This document shows, piece by piece, positions 22,381 to 34,255 of a stretch of 64,000 nucleotides of DNA. Origin of the DNA: Bugula neritina (lineage: Eukaryota; Bryozoa; Gymnolaemata; Cheilostomatida; Bugulidae); assembly GCA_964035545.1 (NCBI GenBank), contig OZ037772.1:4871733-4935732 (forward strand), read 5' to 3'. The first letter of the stretch is position 1. Each line of letters opens with the position of its first letter. Position numbers and translations under genes: made by a program. The notes under the pieces were generated by a model, which saw only the letters and a list, made by a program, of their open reading frames with translations, did not search any database and had not been told where the DNA came from.

Positions 22381-22599
22381 CTATTTTTATTTTATAATTT
22401 AAAATATTTCTAATATAAACTTAGTTTGATGTGCATTGTTACCAGTTTCTAATTTAAGATTTTGATTTAAGATAATCTTATTAAAATATATTATAATAAA
22501 CTATTACTTTTGTTTGCTTTAGCAGTTGGTTCATAATGCATTTAATCATTTATTTAAACCGCTTCTATTTATTTTACAGGAATGTCTCTAAATTACATG

Positions 22600-23700
22600 G
22601 GCAGGGCTGATGGAGTTTGTATATATATGTGTACTTATTGTATATAATAAATTGTATATGGTATGTATATAACTGCAAACAAGTTGCTTGTATTTTATTA
22701 GTTCAAAAATAAATGAGTGTTAGAAACCATTCTGATTTATTTTTTTGCAGTCGATTTATGAACTTATACAATTGAGCACTTTAATTTTAATACGGTATAA
22801 GCAGCGCTAAGTTCAGGCAAGCTGCTCTATCAGATGATGCATCAATTACTGAGCATCAGTTATAACAGAAAACTGTTTCCACATATATTTTTTTAAAAAA
22901 GTCACACCCACCAAGAGTAGAAGTAGTTTCCAAAAATAAAAAGTTTAACTTTAGGATAAAATATGTGCAATATAATAACGGCAGCTAAATTATTTTAAGA
23001 GGTAATGATGTCGCTACGACTGTTGACCCCTTTTAGCTAATCAACAAACATGACTTAAGTTTTAATGCTGAAATAACTATTAAAATGTTGTTTCAACAAA
23101 ATTTATTGTTAGGCCTGCTGATTTGAGATAAACTGCAATTTCGCTCATATGACGACGACGTTGCGCTTTACTGCTGCATAACCCCCTTTTAGCCTTTTTT
23201 GCTTTGCATATTCAGAATCAGCACATTTTCAGAAATTTTGAACATTCTTGAATTTTTGGTCATAAATTGCTGATGTGTACTTAAGTAAGTAAATTGAGCC
23301 ATGTAAGGATTTTAAAATTGCATGAATTTTGCTAACAAATATTACAGTAATTTTGTACTCAGCTGACACTATTTATATTTCAACTCTTTCAATTCCAGTT
23401 TTTACCTTTATAACTTGCATTGTCTTGAGAACAGCAATTGAGATTCCAAATTGAAACATTTTTCAGGCCAATAAGATGTGCGACTTAAAATACAATGATT
23501 CTCCATCTTATTATTTAATTATATACATCATGATGTAGTGCGAACCATTATAATAATCCTATAGTAGAAGAGAATCAATAAAAAATTGAAGATGTTTATG
23601 CGTTTCTAATAAAACAGGGCTGGGTAAGTTTTTGGCATGTTGCCCGATTTAACTTTGAGAAATAAATATTATTTGAAAAGAGCAGGCAAAATTTAATATA
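22600..23700. other. No gene recognised
   Basis: AT-rich sequence without supported exons. An AATAAA near 22646 could end a transcript from the gypsy fragment, but there is no independent support. Confidence 0.35.
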
Positions 23701-23714
23701 GGTATTTTAAAAAC

Positions 23715-23797
23715 ACAAACATGCACACACACATGCACGCACACGAGCACACACGCACACACCCGGCGAGCACATGCATGCATGCATGCAGGCACGC
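23715..23797. repeat. (CA)n and (ATGC)n microsatellite
   Basis: A CA-rich tract (ACACACATGCACGCACACGA) followed by CATGCATGCATGCATGCA around 23772-23789. Simple sequence only. Confidence 0.9.
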
Positions 23798-23906
23798 AAT
23801 AGTTATTATTATGACCTACTATATTATTTAATTTGATTAGTATCACTCACTATTTTAGTATAAATATGCAACTCAGTGGCTGACTTTAACCTTGTCTTTG
23901 TATCTT

Positions 23907-24139
23907 TAAAGAGTAACATGCTGATTGCACTGGAATGTGACAGCAAGAAGTCAAAAAGTGACCTCCTTAAAGAAGAAATAGCGAAAGAAGAAGATGCCAA
24001 AATAACTGCTGCTATAGACGCTGATCTTGCAGCAGCTACAGATGGTGAGCTAGCTGCTGTCACAGATGGTGAACTAGCTGCTGCTACAGATAATGTTGCT
24101 GCTGCCAACGAAACAGTCTTAAACGCTGAATCTGATTAG
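23907..24139 (+). CDS. Candidate terminal exon with acidic repeats
   Basis: An open frame after a pyrimidine-rich acceptor-like site (CTTTGTATCTTTAAAG). It encodes a mostly acidic protein end: a Lys/Glu helix (DSKKSKSDLLKEEIAKEED), then three near repeats of the type DGELAAATDGELAAVT, ending NETVLNAESD and a stop at 24137-24139. Composition is much less AT-rich than the flanks. No partner exon was identified upstream, and no family was recognised. It could be the last exon of a small gene whose earlier exons were missed, or a pseudo-exon. Confidence 0.35.
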
Positions 24140-24144
24140 AAAAT

Positions 24145-27100
24145 CGATTATTATTTGTATGAAGTATGACATTCTTTTTAAAAACATTTCAGAGGGAAAG
24201 CAAGTCATTACTCTTTCAGTATGCAATGCCAAACTATGTCTATTCACATTCTAAACAGAAATCATGGAAAACTGTTGAGAATCAAAACAAATTGGCGTTT
24301 TTCAATTTTCTTTCTAGTTTCCGACCTCAAACGTTCAACTCAACAGTCTCAAAATAAACTTATTGTCATTTCAATATTCACAAATTGACACTGCAGATCA
24401 AACTAAACATGTAAATGTCTCAGTCAAAACTTTATTTTATAGAATAAAATTATGAAGCAAAGTAAAATTTTTTACTCATTTTAGATTCAAAAGGAAACTC
24501 ATGACACCTTCTAGATACAATGAATTTGTGAACATAAAAAGACAAAATAAGAAAAAGTATACGCAAATAACTATTTAATTAAATGTAAGGTTTAACAACA
24601 AAACATAAGCAAATGCAATCAACTGCAGTGACTTCTGTATGTATGATTTGTACAAGCATAAAACCAAATTAAATAGTTGTTGAAGTGTCGAAAAGTAATT
24701 TCTTATTTTAAAATTATATTAATACTCATTTATATAATTTTGTTTCAAACCTGGTATTTATGTAACTAAAACAACATAGATAACAAACATAAACTTGAAA
24801 CATAATCAGGCGAGTGAAAGAAACTCACCAAATATGTCACTTTTTGACAATGCATACAATAGATGCCGTAAGGATCTGTTTAAGATTTGTGTTGAATAAA
24901 GTCTGGCTAAAACAATTGTGCATGATAAAAAAAATTTCTTGTAGGCAATTTTTTATTAAAGAAACTTCGATAATACCTTTTTGACTCATATTAGTGTAGA
25001 AACTGGTTCAATTGCACAGAACACAACTCCTATGCCCACACTTTATTCCATAATTGATATTTAATAATCAGTTAAAAAAGCAGCTAATATTTGAATAAAC
25101 TTAGTAAACTATCCAAATGAATCTTCAGTCACTGGAATAGTTATAATTCTCAATACAATACTTATAGGCAAATTTTTTTAGATTTCACAGTTTATACACA
25201 TGCTAAATTGTAAGATGATGCTCAAATAATATGAAATATATATATGAAAATGTATGTATAATAAATGTAAATCGACTGATTAAACATTTAAATTACAGCT
25301 TCTATTTGATATTGAATAGTTTTATACTTTTGTCATGTCATCAGCCTTTGTTATATATATAAATGACAAAGCTTTTATAGATATTGCAGATGTTGTAAAC
25401 TTACTCAAGTTTATTTGTCATTGAAGAAATAGCACCCACTGTATTTTATATAAAATGTTTTCGAAATTATACCAAGTCATCAAAGAGCATCATAGCAAAG
25501 GAAATCGGTCAGAATCACACTTAATTTATGTTAAGATGTAAATAAAAGACTACATCACATTTATTGATTGTAAAGAATGATAATGTTAGTGTTCTTCAAA
25601 TAAGTTGCCAGCATTTTTTTGTGATTAGAAAGTAGAATAAGAAAGAAAGACTGGGACTCTAATAATGGTGATTACTTTACAAATACAACAGGTTTGTCCG
25701 CTACTTCAGTGCATTTATCTTGTTTACAGGCAACGCTATGCGTAAAGGATATTATGTAAGTTTGAACTGTGGTGCATACTTGTCTGTAATCAGAGTCAGT
25801 GATTTGATGGCTGTGCTGCCACTTGTAAAACTGTAAACATTTTAGCTTTATTCAAGTTACTTAGAATTATTCCATTGCCTAAATCTACTTTTTTCACCAA
25901 GTAGAAATATTGTAATTCTATTGTTTTCTTTACATTAATCAGATGTTAGTGCATCCCTAATAGACATTATTCAACAATTGTGGAGCGCTTCTGGAGATGC
26001 TTACACTAGAACTAAGAATAGTTCAAGTAGAAAATATTTTGTTATTTATTGAACTTGAAAACTATTTTGGTTTAGAATACTTAAGTGGAGAAAATTTTTG
26101 AGGATACTTGTAAGTTGTCAGCTCTTGTAATAAATGTGTTTCATAGAACATTGCAACTAGGCAGTTAAATGCAAATAATGATACTCAAACTCGCATGCCA
26201 AGTTTTCCAATAATAACCAGTATTAGCAACTTAAATAATTATAAAATTAGCCAGGCTTCAACGCAGGGTTATTGAACCAATTTATTCTTCATAGCTTTAC
26301 TAAAACTCGTTGAAAACAAGATGATTTAGAAGTCTACTTTTTATCAGGGAAATGGGATTTATCTAATTACTATTTATGGCCTTCTTGTGAAAACGCAACG
26401 CATTATTAATTGTGACAGCATAAAAGCAATAAGTGAAAGCTGATATATTGGCCTTTGTAGCTAGGGCATTATAATGTAGTTGCCATAAATACAAATATCT
26501 ACCAGGAGTTATCATCCTTTGTAATAATCGTTATACGATCAACCAAATAAGCAATGACAGTGCAAGCATTTTGGCGAGTGGCTTTTAACGATACAATGCA
26601 ACTCCAAGAAATTTCAACTCTGTCAAATTGAACAATTAGGACTAAAATTTGTGTAGGTATAAATGCAACTCTGCATCATTCTGTTTGACATTTAACATCA
26701 TAATTATAATTGTCCACATCAGTTTTAGTAATAGTAAGAATTTATTTTACCCACTGATTTAAGCTAATGTCTTTCTTCTTTTGACATGTAATTTCAAACT
26801 ACACATTTTGTAAGTTTTGCTATCATCATCATTATGCTATCACCATCATTTTTCAAAAATAAATTAGTGCACTGCTTGGAAATTCTTTGATAAAGTTCAA
26901 ACAACTATTCAAACTTATTCTTCAAACAATTTTTCAAAAAATTCAGACATTTCTCCAACAAATCAGTGTAAATAACAACAGTTATAGAATATATTGATAG
27001 ACTCATTCAGGCTTGATTAAACCGGCACACTCTGATCATTTCATACATTATGATCATCATGCACTTGCACTATTACAGTTTATATGTTGAGCAACAGCAC

Positions 27101-27190
27101 AATGTAGTTGAACTATAATCAACACAGAGCTAGTTTCATTTTCTTTTGGTTCAGATGTGTAAAAGTTGTTTACACAACATAATAAAACAT
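24145..27190. other. Three kb of AT-rich DNA without a gene
   Basis: No open frame with a recognisable domain, no clear exon and no simple repeat of note. The ORFs here are short and AT-driven. Confidence 0.45.
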
Positions 27191-27209
27191 AAAATATGCG
27201 CGTGCAATT

Positions 27210-27942
27210 TTATAGTCATCATCCCTGTGAGAAACCCCTGAAGAAAAGAGTTTTTTTCGATGCAAACTAAGGACTTATTCAGATGAGACACAAATGAACC
27301 CTCGAATCCATAGCCTCATGTTTAAGCAAACAATCCAACCCTTAAACAATGGCTGCTCCTATAGTAATAAAACATAGATTTCACAAACAATTAAAAGGGA
27401 AGTAAAACATTTGTTATACCAATTTGTGCTACTTGCTTCATTATTTTGAAAAAATTTTTTAATCACATCGAAGTTATAAGAGTAAAATAGGTAAAAACTA
27501 CAATATTCACCCACATGCTTCATTGATGTAGCTTATTTAGATGTGATTAGTAAAAAAAGGATATTAATCTAGCATCAGTTATACCCAAAGACTGTTGCAG
27601 AAGTATCTGAAAAATAAAACCTTTGTATTTGTATAACATATTTCTAAGCATATAAATTTTGGCAAAGTTTCCAAATATAAATACTAATTGAAGCGTCATG
27701 TGTTTCAATATTTTGATCAGATTTCCAAACACTCATTAAAGTTCTTATAGATCAAATGAGTTTATATTATTCAATCAACTTGCATGGATGTCCATTTAAT
27801 TTTCATCCCTACTATGAGCTGCCTTTCTTATGTTACTTTGATATAAATACAAAAACACTGACATATTATGCATGTATAAAAGCTTGTTTGCAAACACAGT
27901 CGGGCACACACCTAGATACACCTGTAAACAGAGACACATACA

Positions 27943-27983
<41 letters not shown>

Positions 27984-28046
27984 ACGCACACACACAAGCA
28001 CACACACACGCACATGCACACACACACACACACACACACATACACT

Positions 28047-28083
<37 letters not shown>

Positions 28084-29780
28084 ACACACACAAGCACACA
28101 CACACGCACATGCACACACACACACACACTTACACACACACACACACACCCACGCATACACACACACGCGCGCACACACCCACGCATACACACCCACACT
28201 TACATGCACACACGCATACACACACAGACACACACAGACACACACACAGACACACACACACACACACACACACATACACACACCAACGCACACACCCACA
28301 CCAAAATCAAGACTCAATTCACACTCACTTTGCACCTGGCACCCAGTATATGTACACCTACTTAAACATTTTTAGTAGTGTACAGAAATTGTGTAAAGAA
28401 TGTCATGATCCGAGCAAAGTCATGCTTAAAACTCTTACATGTAATCTTTTCATGATTGTCATTCATATAGAGATGGGCGTTTGCGGCATTCCCTCATAGT
28501 TCTAAGCTACATTAAAGATGTTTTTGGCAGTTATACAGAGCGGCCATATTGAATATGGCCAACACTCTTTGTCAAGGTGTGATAAGTTTTATTGATTGTC
28601 TCTCCCAAAATAAAACAGTATCTTATATTAAATGACTGCTCCTCTAACCTAACTACTTGTTCTTACACTTTATTCACTAAAAAATTTTGTTTTCACACCG
28701 TATACCTATCGAGCTTAGCTTCTATCATAATGAGGTTTCCTGATTGCAACTTCTGCTTTTGCTATACTCCCTTCATTGGACTATGCTGATTTCATCACAC
28801 TCAATTTTTTCAGCTCAATAAACAGTGCATTTATTTTTCTGCAATACTAATTATGTTGGCCAAAAGAAATATTCCCTTGTCATTTTAATTTATACATAAT
28901 TTTAATAATATAAAAATCTGAAAAGCAAAATTCATGCTTGAAAACGAATGTTTATGTATTCATCACGAACTAAGATTTATTAATCTACACCAGCTCAAAA
29001 ATGGTATGACTTCACTGCATTTTGATTCTTTCAAACATATCCATCCTCTGGTTTATTTTAAGACCACTTCTAAAATTGAAATGTATATTGCAATTTATTG
29101 GCAAACTCCTTCAAATTGTTTTTGAGAGCCCGAAGAAGTGAAACATTCAATTTGGCACAGATTATTGTCATAATGAGTGATGTACAAGTATGCACTGTTT
29201 TAATAGTTTGTATATTGCATGATGATTGCATACAAATGAAATTAATTTCATACACTAAACTAACTCTCTAGTGAGAGTTATGAGAGTTTATTGATGTTGA
29301 GCTCTATTTCTTATCCACTTGTTAATTGGCATTTATTCCTAGCAATATATTTCCACTAGCAAATTATCTGTAGATAAGTTAACATGAGTGAATTATCTGC
29401 AGTCCAAAATGCTCTGTAACAACATTTGGGTCTTGTTTGTTATACAAATAAATACATATTATCTTTTAAAAAAAATTATAAAAAATTCTTTTACAAGTCT
29501 TCAGGCTTATCATCATATTATTATTACAACTTACATTGTAAAACTTAAATTTGATTGATCTGGATACAGATTGGTGGTTATATTGAAAAAAACATGATCA
29601 TATAATTTAAATAAATGAGTTATGTCAAACAATTCAATAACAATGTTTATCAATTTTTAGACGTTTTAAATTTTTGATAAAACAGTGTATGTTATATCTG
29701 AGGTTCTTTATTTGCTAATTTTTCATTTTCTTAGCTGATAAGTACATTATCACTTGCTGCTTAGAGAAAGTTAACTGTTT
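27210..29780. repeat. Dispersed direct repeat unit, copy 1
   Basis: A ~2.6-kb unit that is repeated, in the same orientation and at high similarity, at 34056-36260. Shared landmarks include CATCCCTGTGAGAA, AGACTGTTGCAGAAGTAT, a CA microsatellite, GGCCATATTGAATATGGCC and ATATCTGAGGTTCTTTA near its end. Its right half is also related to blocks at 37290-37970 and 42143-43030. No coding capacity. It lies just upstream of caspase module 2. Confidence 0.8.
27937..28300. repeat. Long imperfect (CA)n microsatellite
   Basis: About 360 bp of CACA interrupted by GCACACG, TACACTCA and CACCCACG variants, with an internal near-duplication (27950-28010 and 28060-28110). The sister unit at 34836-34872 has only about 37 bp, so the tract expanded after the duplication. 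Open frames through it are dipeptide artefacts. Confidence 0.95.
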
Positions 29781-29990
29781 CTTACAGAGTTATACAAAGC
29801 CTTCAAAATTACTAAAAAATACATTCGAAATCTTAATTTAAAAATATTTGTACTAGTTTTGTCTTATTATAATTATGAAAACATTTGTTATTAGTTTAGC
29901 TTCCTAATGTGCCTTTGTTATTCTTTATGGCTATATGTTCTGATTTTAGCATTATTAGGTAAAGTGCTGAACTTTTTTTATTCCCATCAG

Positions 29991-31812
29991 GTGTTTAGTA
30001 TGACAATGCCAAGAGGAACCGCTTTGATAATCAACAATAAGAAGATAACCAACTTCCCAGACAGAGAAGGTTCTGAAGTTGATGTTCAAAATCTGAGTGA
30101 CATGCTACAATCCTTTCATTTCAATATTGAGACGAAAACAAATCTCACAGCTGAGGTAACAGTTATGAAAAGTTTTGTTCTTTTCATTGCCTTATTTTCA
30201 GCTATATAATCACAAGTGTTGTTTTAAGCAAATCCCCTCAAATAATATAATCTAAGCTGAATGTAAATGTTCTTACTTTTACTGATTTACAAGTTTAAAG
30301 TTACACTTGCGATTTTCAGTTGCTTTGACGTACTTAAGTATTTGAATCATTTTACAAAAGCTCACAGCATTTACACAAATATGCTTATTATTTCCAATTT
30401 TTATTAAACATACAGGAAATATACCAGACGGTTAAAGCAGAAATTAACAACAGCAGAAATTCTGACCATGGAATGTTCTTCCTGTTTATTGGCTCTCACG
30501 GAGTTGAGAATCATGTCTATGGATCAAATGGAGAGTTGGTGAAACTGACAGACCTTTATGACTTGCTATCCGTGCCTCAGAATCCAGTGGTTGCTGATAA
30601 ACCTAAACTGGTTGTCATCCAAGCTTGCAACACGGGTGAGTTTTTTTCTAAATCGCATCTTACTGTAAGCCCAGGTAGTTCAGCATCAACAAAATTTTTT
30701 CCTAATCAAATGCAATGTATGAATAATTTAGATCTACCTAAATCTGAGAAAGCAGAGCACACTTATGCTGAGACTGCTACACGTTCAGTTTCTGCTGCTA
30801 GTACCAGAGACAGAAGTCTGCTAGAGAGACGCCATGGTGAAAATTTGTATGTTATGAAAGCTAGCTTTCTGTGTGAGTAAAAAAATCTCATTTTTGGTAT
30901 ACTATGCTCTCTGTATATTATATGTATGCTTTACAACTAAACATAAAGCTGTTCCGTCTGTGCTAACTTTTCCACAAATAACCAAAATATTGTGTTCCAG
31001 TTTATGTCAGTTTGTAGAGTAATATTCACATTATTGACTATATATAGCTATTCAAGTACTAAAAGTTCAGCTTTGTTGCATGTTATGTAGCTTATAGTGC
31101 CTGGAGATTTTCTGACTGTGGATCTCTTTTCATCAGATGCTTCGTCAGAACCATGTACCGACATGCCTGTCACAGAGACATGCATGAGATCTACAAAATT
31201 GTGAGTGTGCTACTTTTCATCTGATATAATATAATAACATATAGCTTCTTTCAAAACTTGTTAATGTATTCTGTGTCTCATCTCTTTTGTTTTCATAACG
31301 TGAAAGACCATAGTAATTAAGTGAAAATAACTCAGAAAGGAATAGAAACACTGATTATGTTGACTTCCTCATGCTGAATTTATTTCTAAATTATGTTTCA
31401 ACTTACATTTAAGTCTAAGTAATTTTTTTGGGGTGACATGTTGCATTATTTTATGTAGGTACAAAATTGGGTTAGAAAATTTTGTACAGAGAAAAGACTT
31501 CCTCTTGGACAACTACCAGTTGCTATAGACACTCTGACACACCATAGAAAACTCTACCTGTTTCCAGGATATGATGGAAGTTCTGGTCGAGAGAAGGAGC
31601 TGAGTTTACTTCAACTCAGAAAGATATGTCAACATCCTTCATCCAAGCCGCTTCTGTCCCGTCTAGCTGCACAGTCCACACTGTCAGAGTCAGCTAGCAC
31701 TTCACAGCAGGCAGAGAGTGGGCAAGGCAGCAAATCAAATATCCAGAAGAGAAAATTGGACTTCAGCAAGGATAGCATCCAAATTATAAAACACAAAAAA
31801 TTGAGTGAATAA
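29991..31812 (+). CDS. Caspase module 2
   Basis: A second caspase domain, paralogous to module 1, over exons 29991-30155, 30416-30872, 31091-31200 and 31459-31812 (361 codons, one frame). It starts VFSMTMPRGTALIINNKKI right at the splice acceptor, so it also needs an upstream exon. The catalytic His is in GSHGVENHVYGSNG (30497-30499) and the Cys in IQACNTG (30626-30628), one residue longer than the usual QACxG. The p10 part reads SYSAWRFSDCGSLFIRCF and ends KLYLFPGY. The linker is open for about 80 codons where module 1 has an intron. The tail is Ser/Gln-rich with a basic end (NIQKRKLDFSKDS). No start exon was found between 24 and 29.99 kb; it may be spliced from the Roco gene upstream, be an independent gene with a missed first exon, or be orphaned. 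Confidence 0.8.
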
Positions 31813-31813
31813 A
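31808..31813 (+). promoter_or_regulatory. Poly(A) signal overlapping stop codon
   Basis: AATAAA contains the TAA stop (31810-31812) of caspase module 2. A GT-rich stretch about 50 bases further (TGTCTTGGGTTTTTGT) would fit the downstream element. If used, the 3' untranslated region would be extremely short. Confidence 0.4.
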
Positions 31814-31829
31814 TTTGGATGCAGGCTTT

Positions 31830-34050
31830 ATAAAAATATTTGAGTATCTATATTGGCATGTCTTGGGTTTTTGTACAGCTCAAAACAAACACTAGATGTT
31901 GCTAAAACCATTGAGCATGGCTGACAAAAAGTGCTTGGAAAAAGTATTCAATATGATTCACACACATCACTATGTTTGCTAATATTTGTGTGAATTCACT
32001 GCAATTATAAGTAATGCCAGCAAGTTTCTTTTTTAAACTATATTATATTATTAACCAGTTTCATATTCTACTAACTTAAATAATTATATAGTGTCAGCTT
32101 TTAAAAAGGACTATCAGCTTAGTTAATGTTCCAAATTCATGAGATAATTTACCTTCCAAATATGTTATAAGGCTGCATATTCAGGACCAATATTTTTTTG
32201 TCTATATAATCTGTTAGAGTCATATTAAACTTTTTACCACTATGATAAGATGTTACGTGTTATTATTATCATTAGCTCCTAGCATACAATTGTTCTACTT
32301 GCTGTTATTTTGTATCCCTACCCTTTTACTTGATGTATGTTACTATTTGGACTCTATTATTAATTCTGTCTGTTTGAACTCTGATACTATTGTTTAGTGT
32401 GCTTTGCTATATAATTAAAAAATTCAAATTTTTTTTAAAACTTATATGCCTATTTCTTGTGAACAAAATATAATATTATGTGAAAAGTCACAGTTCAAGA
32501 AGTTTCTAGTTCTTCACAGTTGACTTTTTATAAAGTTGAAACAGCAATTTGAATGACTATCAATTTGAAATCTAACACTTTACTAAAATGGCAACAATTA
32601 TGACAACATATTATGACTGTATATAACATAGTAGTTCCTATATCCCTGGATTTTTAGTAGACCATTGGAATCTTAGGAAAGTTTTCTGTATGCATGGAGT
32701 TGTTTGTTATTACTGCATGAATCAGACGATGATTGACAACGGTATAATGTCATGTTCTGTATACATATACATATAAGATATGGATATTTACAAATAGAGA
32801 GACAGTTTTAGCCCTCTTAACCAAATCTAGTTTCTCCAGCATAAAGATAATAGCTGCTGCAACTAACACAAAATAAAAACCTTCCTAATGTCTCTACCAA
32901 TGATGATGTCCTGAGCTGAACTTGTCCACCTTAAAGAATACTCAGGAAATTGCAGATTCTGAGCTAAGGTAGAGATATTCACCAATGAGGTCAAAGGTTG
33001 TAAAACTAAAGTTCTGTTTATTTAGATAAAATATGGTTCTGGTGTACCATGTTACTCAAATTCTGACAGTTACGGCTGCAGTGTTATATAATACCTTGCT
33101 ACTTTAATTCCGATATAGAGCATTTGGCAGCTATACTCCTACATTGCTATATAATTAGGCTGCAATGCTTTTCAGTAAAATTATTGTTATATCTATTGAA
33201 TAGGTAGCTACTGCATCACTGGACACAGTTCATTGTGTCTTCCTGTATAACATAAGCTGCGGCATGTCTGATCATTACTTCTAAGACAATGGTTACTGTA
33301 GTCTTTCATGATTATTATCAACTGGGTGTATAATAATTCCAGTAATATGTGCTAACTTTATACATCCACATTTTTTTTGATTTACTTTTAATGAGGGTGT
33401 AAAATCTGACTAAATATTTTATTGATTCGTAGTTGACTAGACTTTGAATAAGATGTTTTTGAGTGTAGAAACATTGTGATGGGCAGGTTTATTATGATTG
33501 ATAAAGTCAGATGCATACTTTCTCATTATATAATCAAAGTTTGAAATGAAACAGAAAACTATAATCTATAAGTCATATAAAATCAATATATATGATAGCT
33601 AACTCTTGTGTAACACAGTGTAAACATACGCGGTAGATAACTCCTATGTAAAAGAGAGTGAGTATACATGATGAATAAATCATGTGTAATACAGAGTAAA
33701 TACACTATTGTAATATATAGTCATTATGTATTCACATATAGATAACTATATACTAACTAATACTATAACTATATACTAATTTGTAACATATGGTAGATGA
33801 TACATGTATATAAATGTGCATTATACTATAATATTATTACTAACATGACATGCAAATCGTGCTGGCACAGACTCAAATATTTTGTACTGATGAATCATGT
33901 TGATAGAGTTTCCTTGTAAGCTGAAGGTCAGTGTATCACACTATGTATGTATTCTGTAGCCGACACTATGAGCAGTGTATATAGCTATGAATAATTTCTA
34001 ATATATAAGAATATTAGTAATTATGTATATTTATTATAAATATATTTTAG
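31830..34050. other. Intergenic, mostly unremarkable
   Basis: AT-rich sequence. Around 33590-33715 there are three degenerate tandem units of about 40 bp of the type AACTCxTGTGTAAxACAGxGT. Otherwise nothing is supported. Confidence 0.4.
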
Positions 34051-34055
34051 TTTAT

Positions 34056-34255
34056 AGTCATCATCCCTGTGAGAAGCCTTTGATGAAAAGGTTTTTTTTC
34101 ATTAAAGCGAACTAAAGACTTATTCAAATGAGGCACAAGAGCAATTATGATTGGATGCTCTTTCTAACATCACCAATGGTCTTTGTCGACGCTTGAACCC
34201 ATGACCTCTTGTTTATTAAATAAACGATCTAACCCTTAGACCATTCCTGCTCTCT
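34056..34255 (-). repeat. tRNA-derived SINE
   Basis: On the minus strand the sequence begins with a tRNA-like head: A box TGGTCTAAGGG (about 34236-34246) and B box GGTTCAAGC (about 34191-34199), about 40 bases apart. The body ends in a conserved core read on plus as CATCCCTGTGAGAA...GATGAAAAGG. The same core occurs at 27217 and 59096, which supports a dispersed Pol III-derived family. Head sequence at 27300-27360 is degenerate, and the copy at 59085-59215 lacks a head. Confidence 0.6.

Noticed and set aside
27756-28499. 247-residue His-Thr frame and its antisense Cys-Val frames
   Set aside because: These come from the CA microsatellite; no start context or domain.
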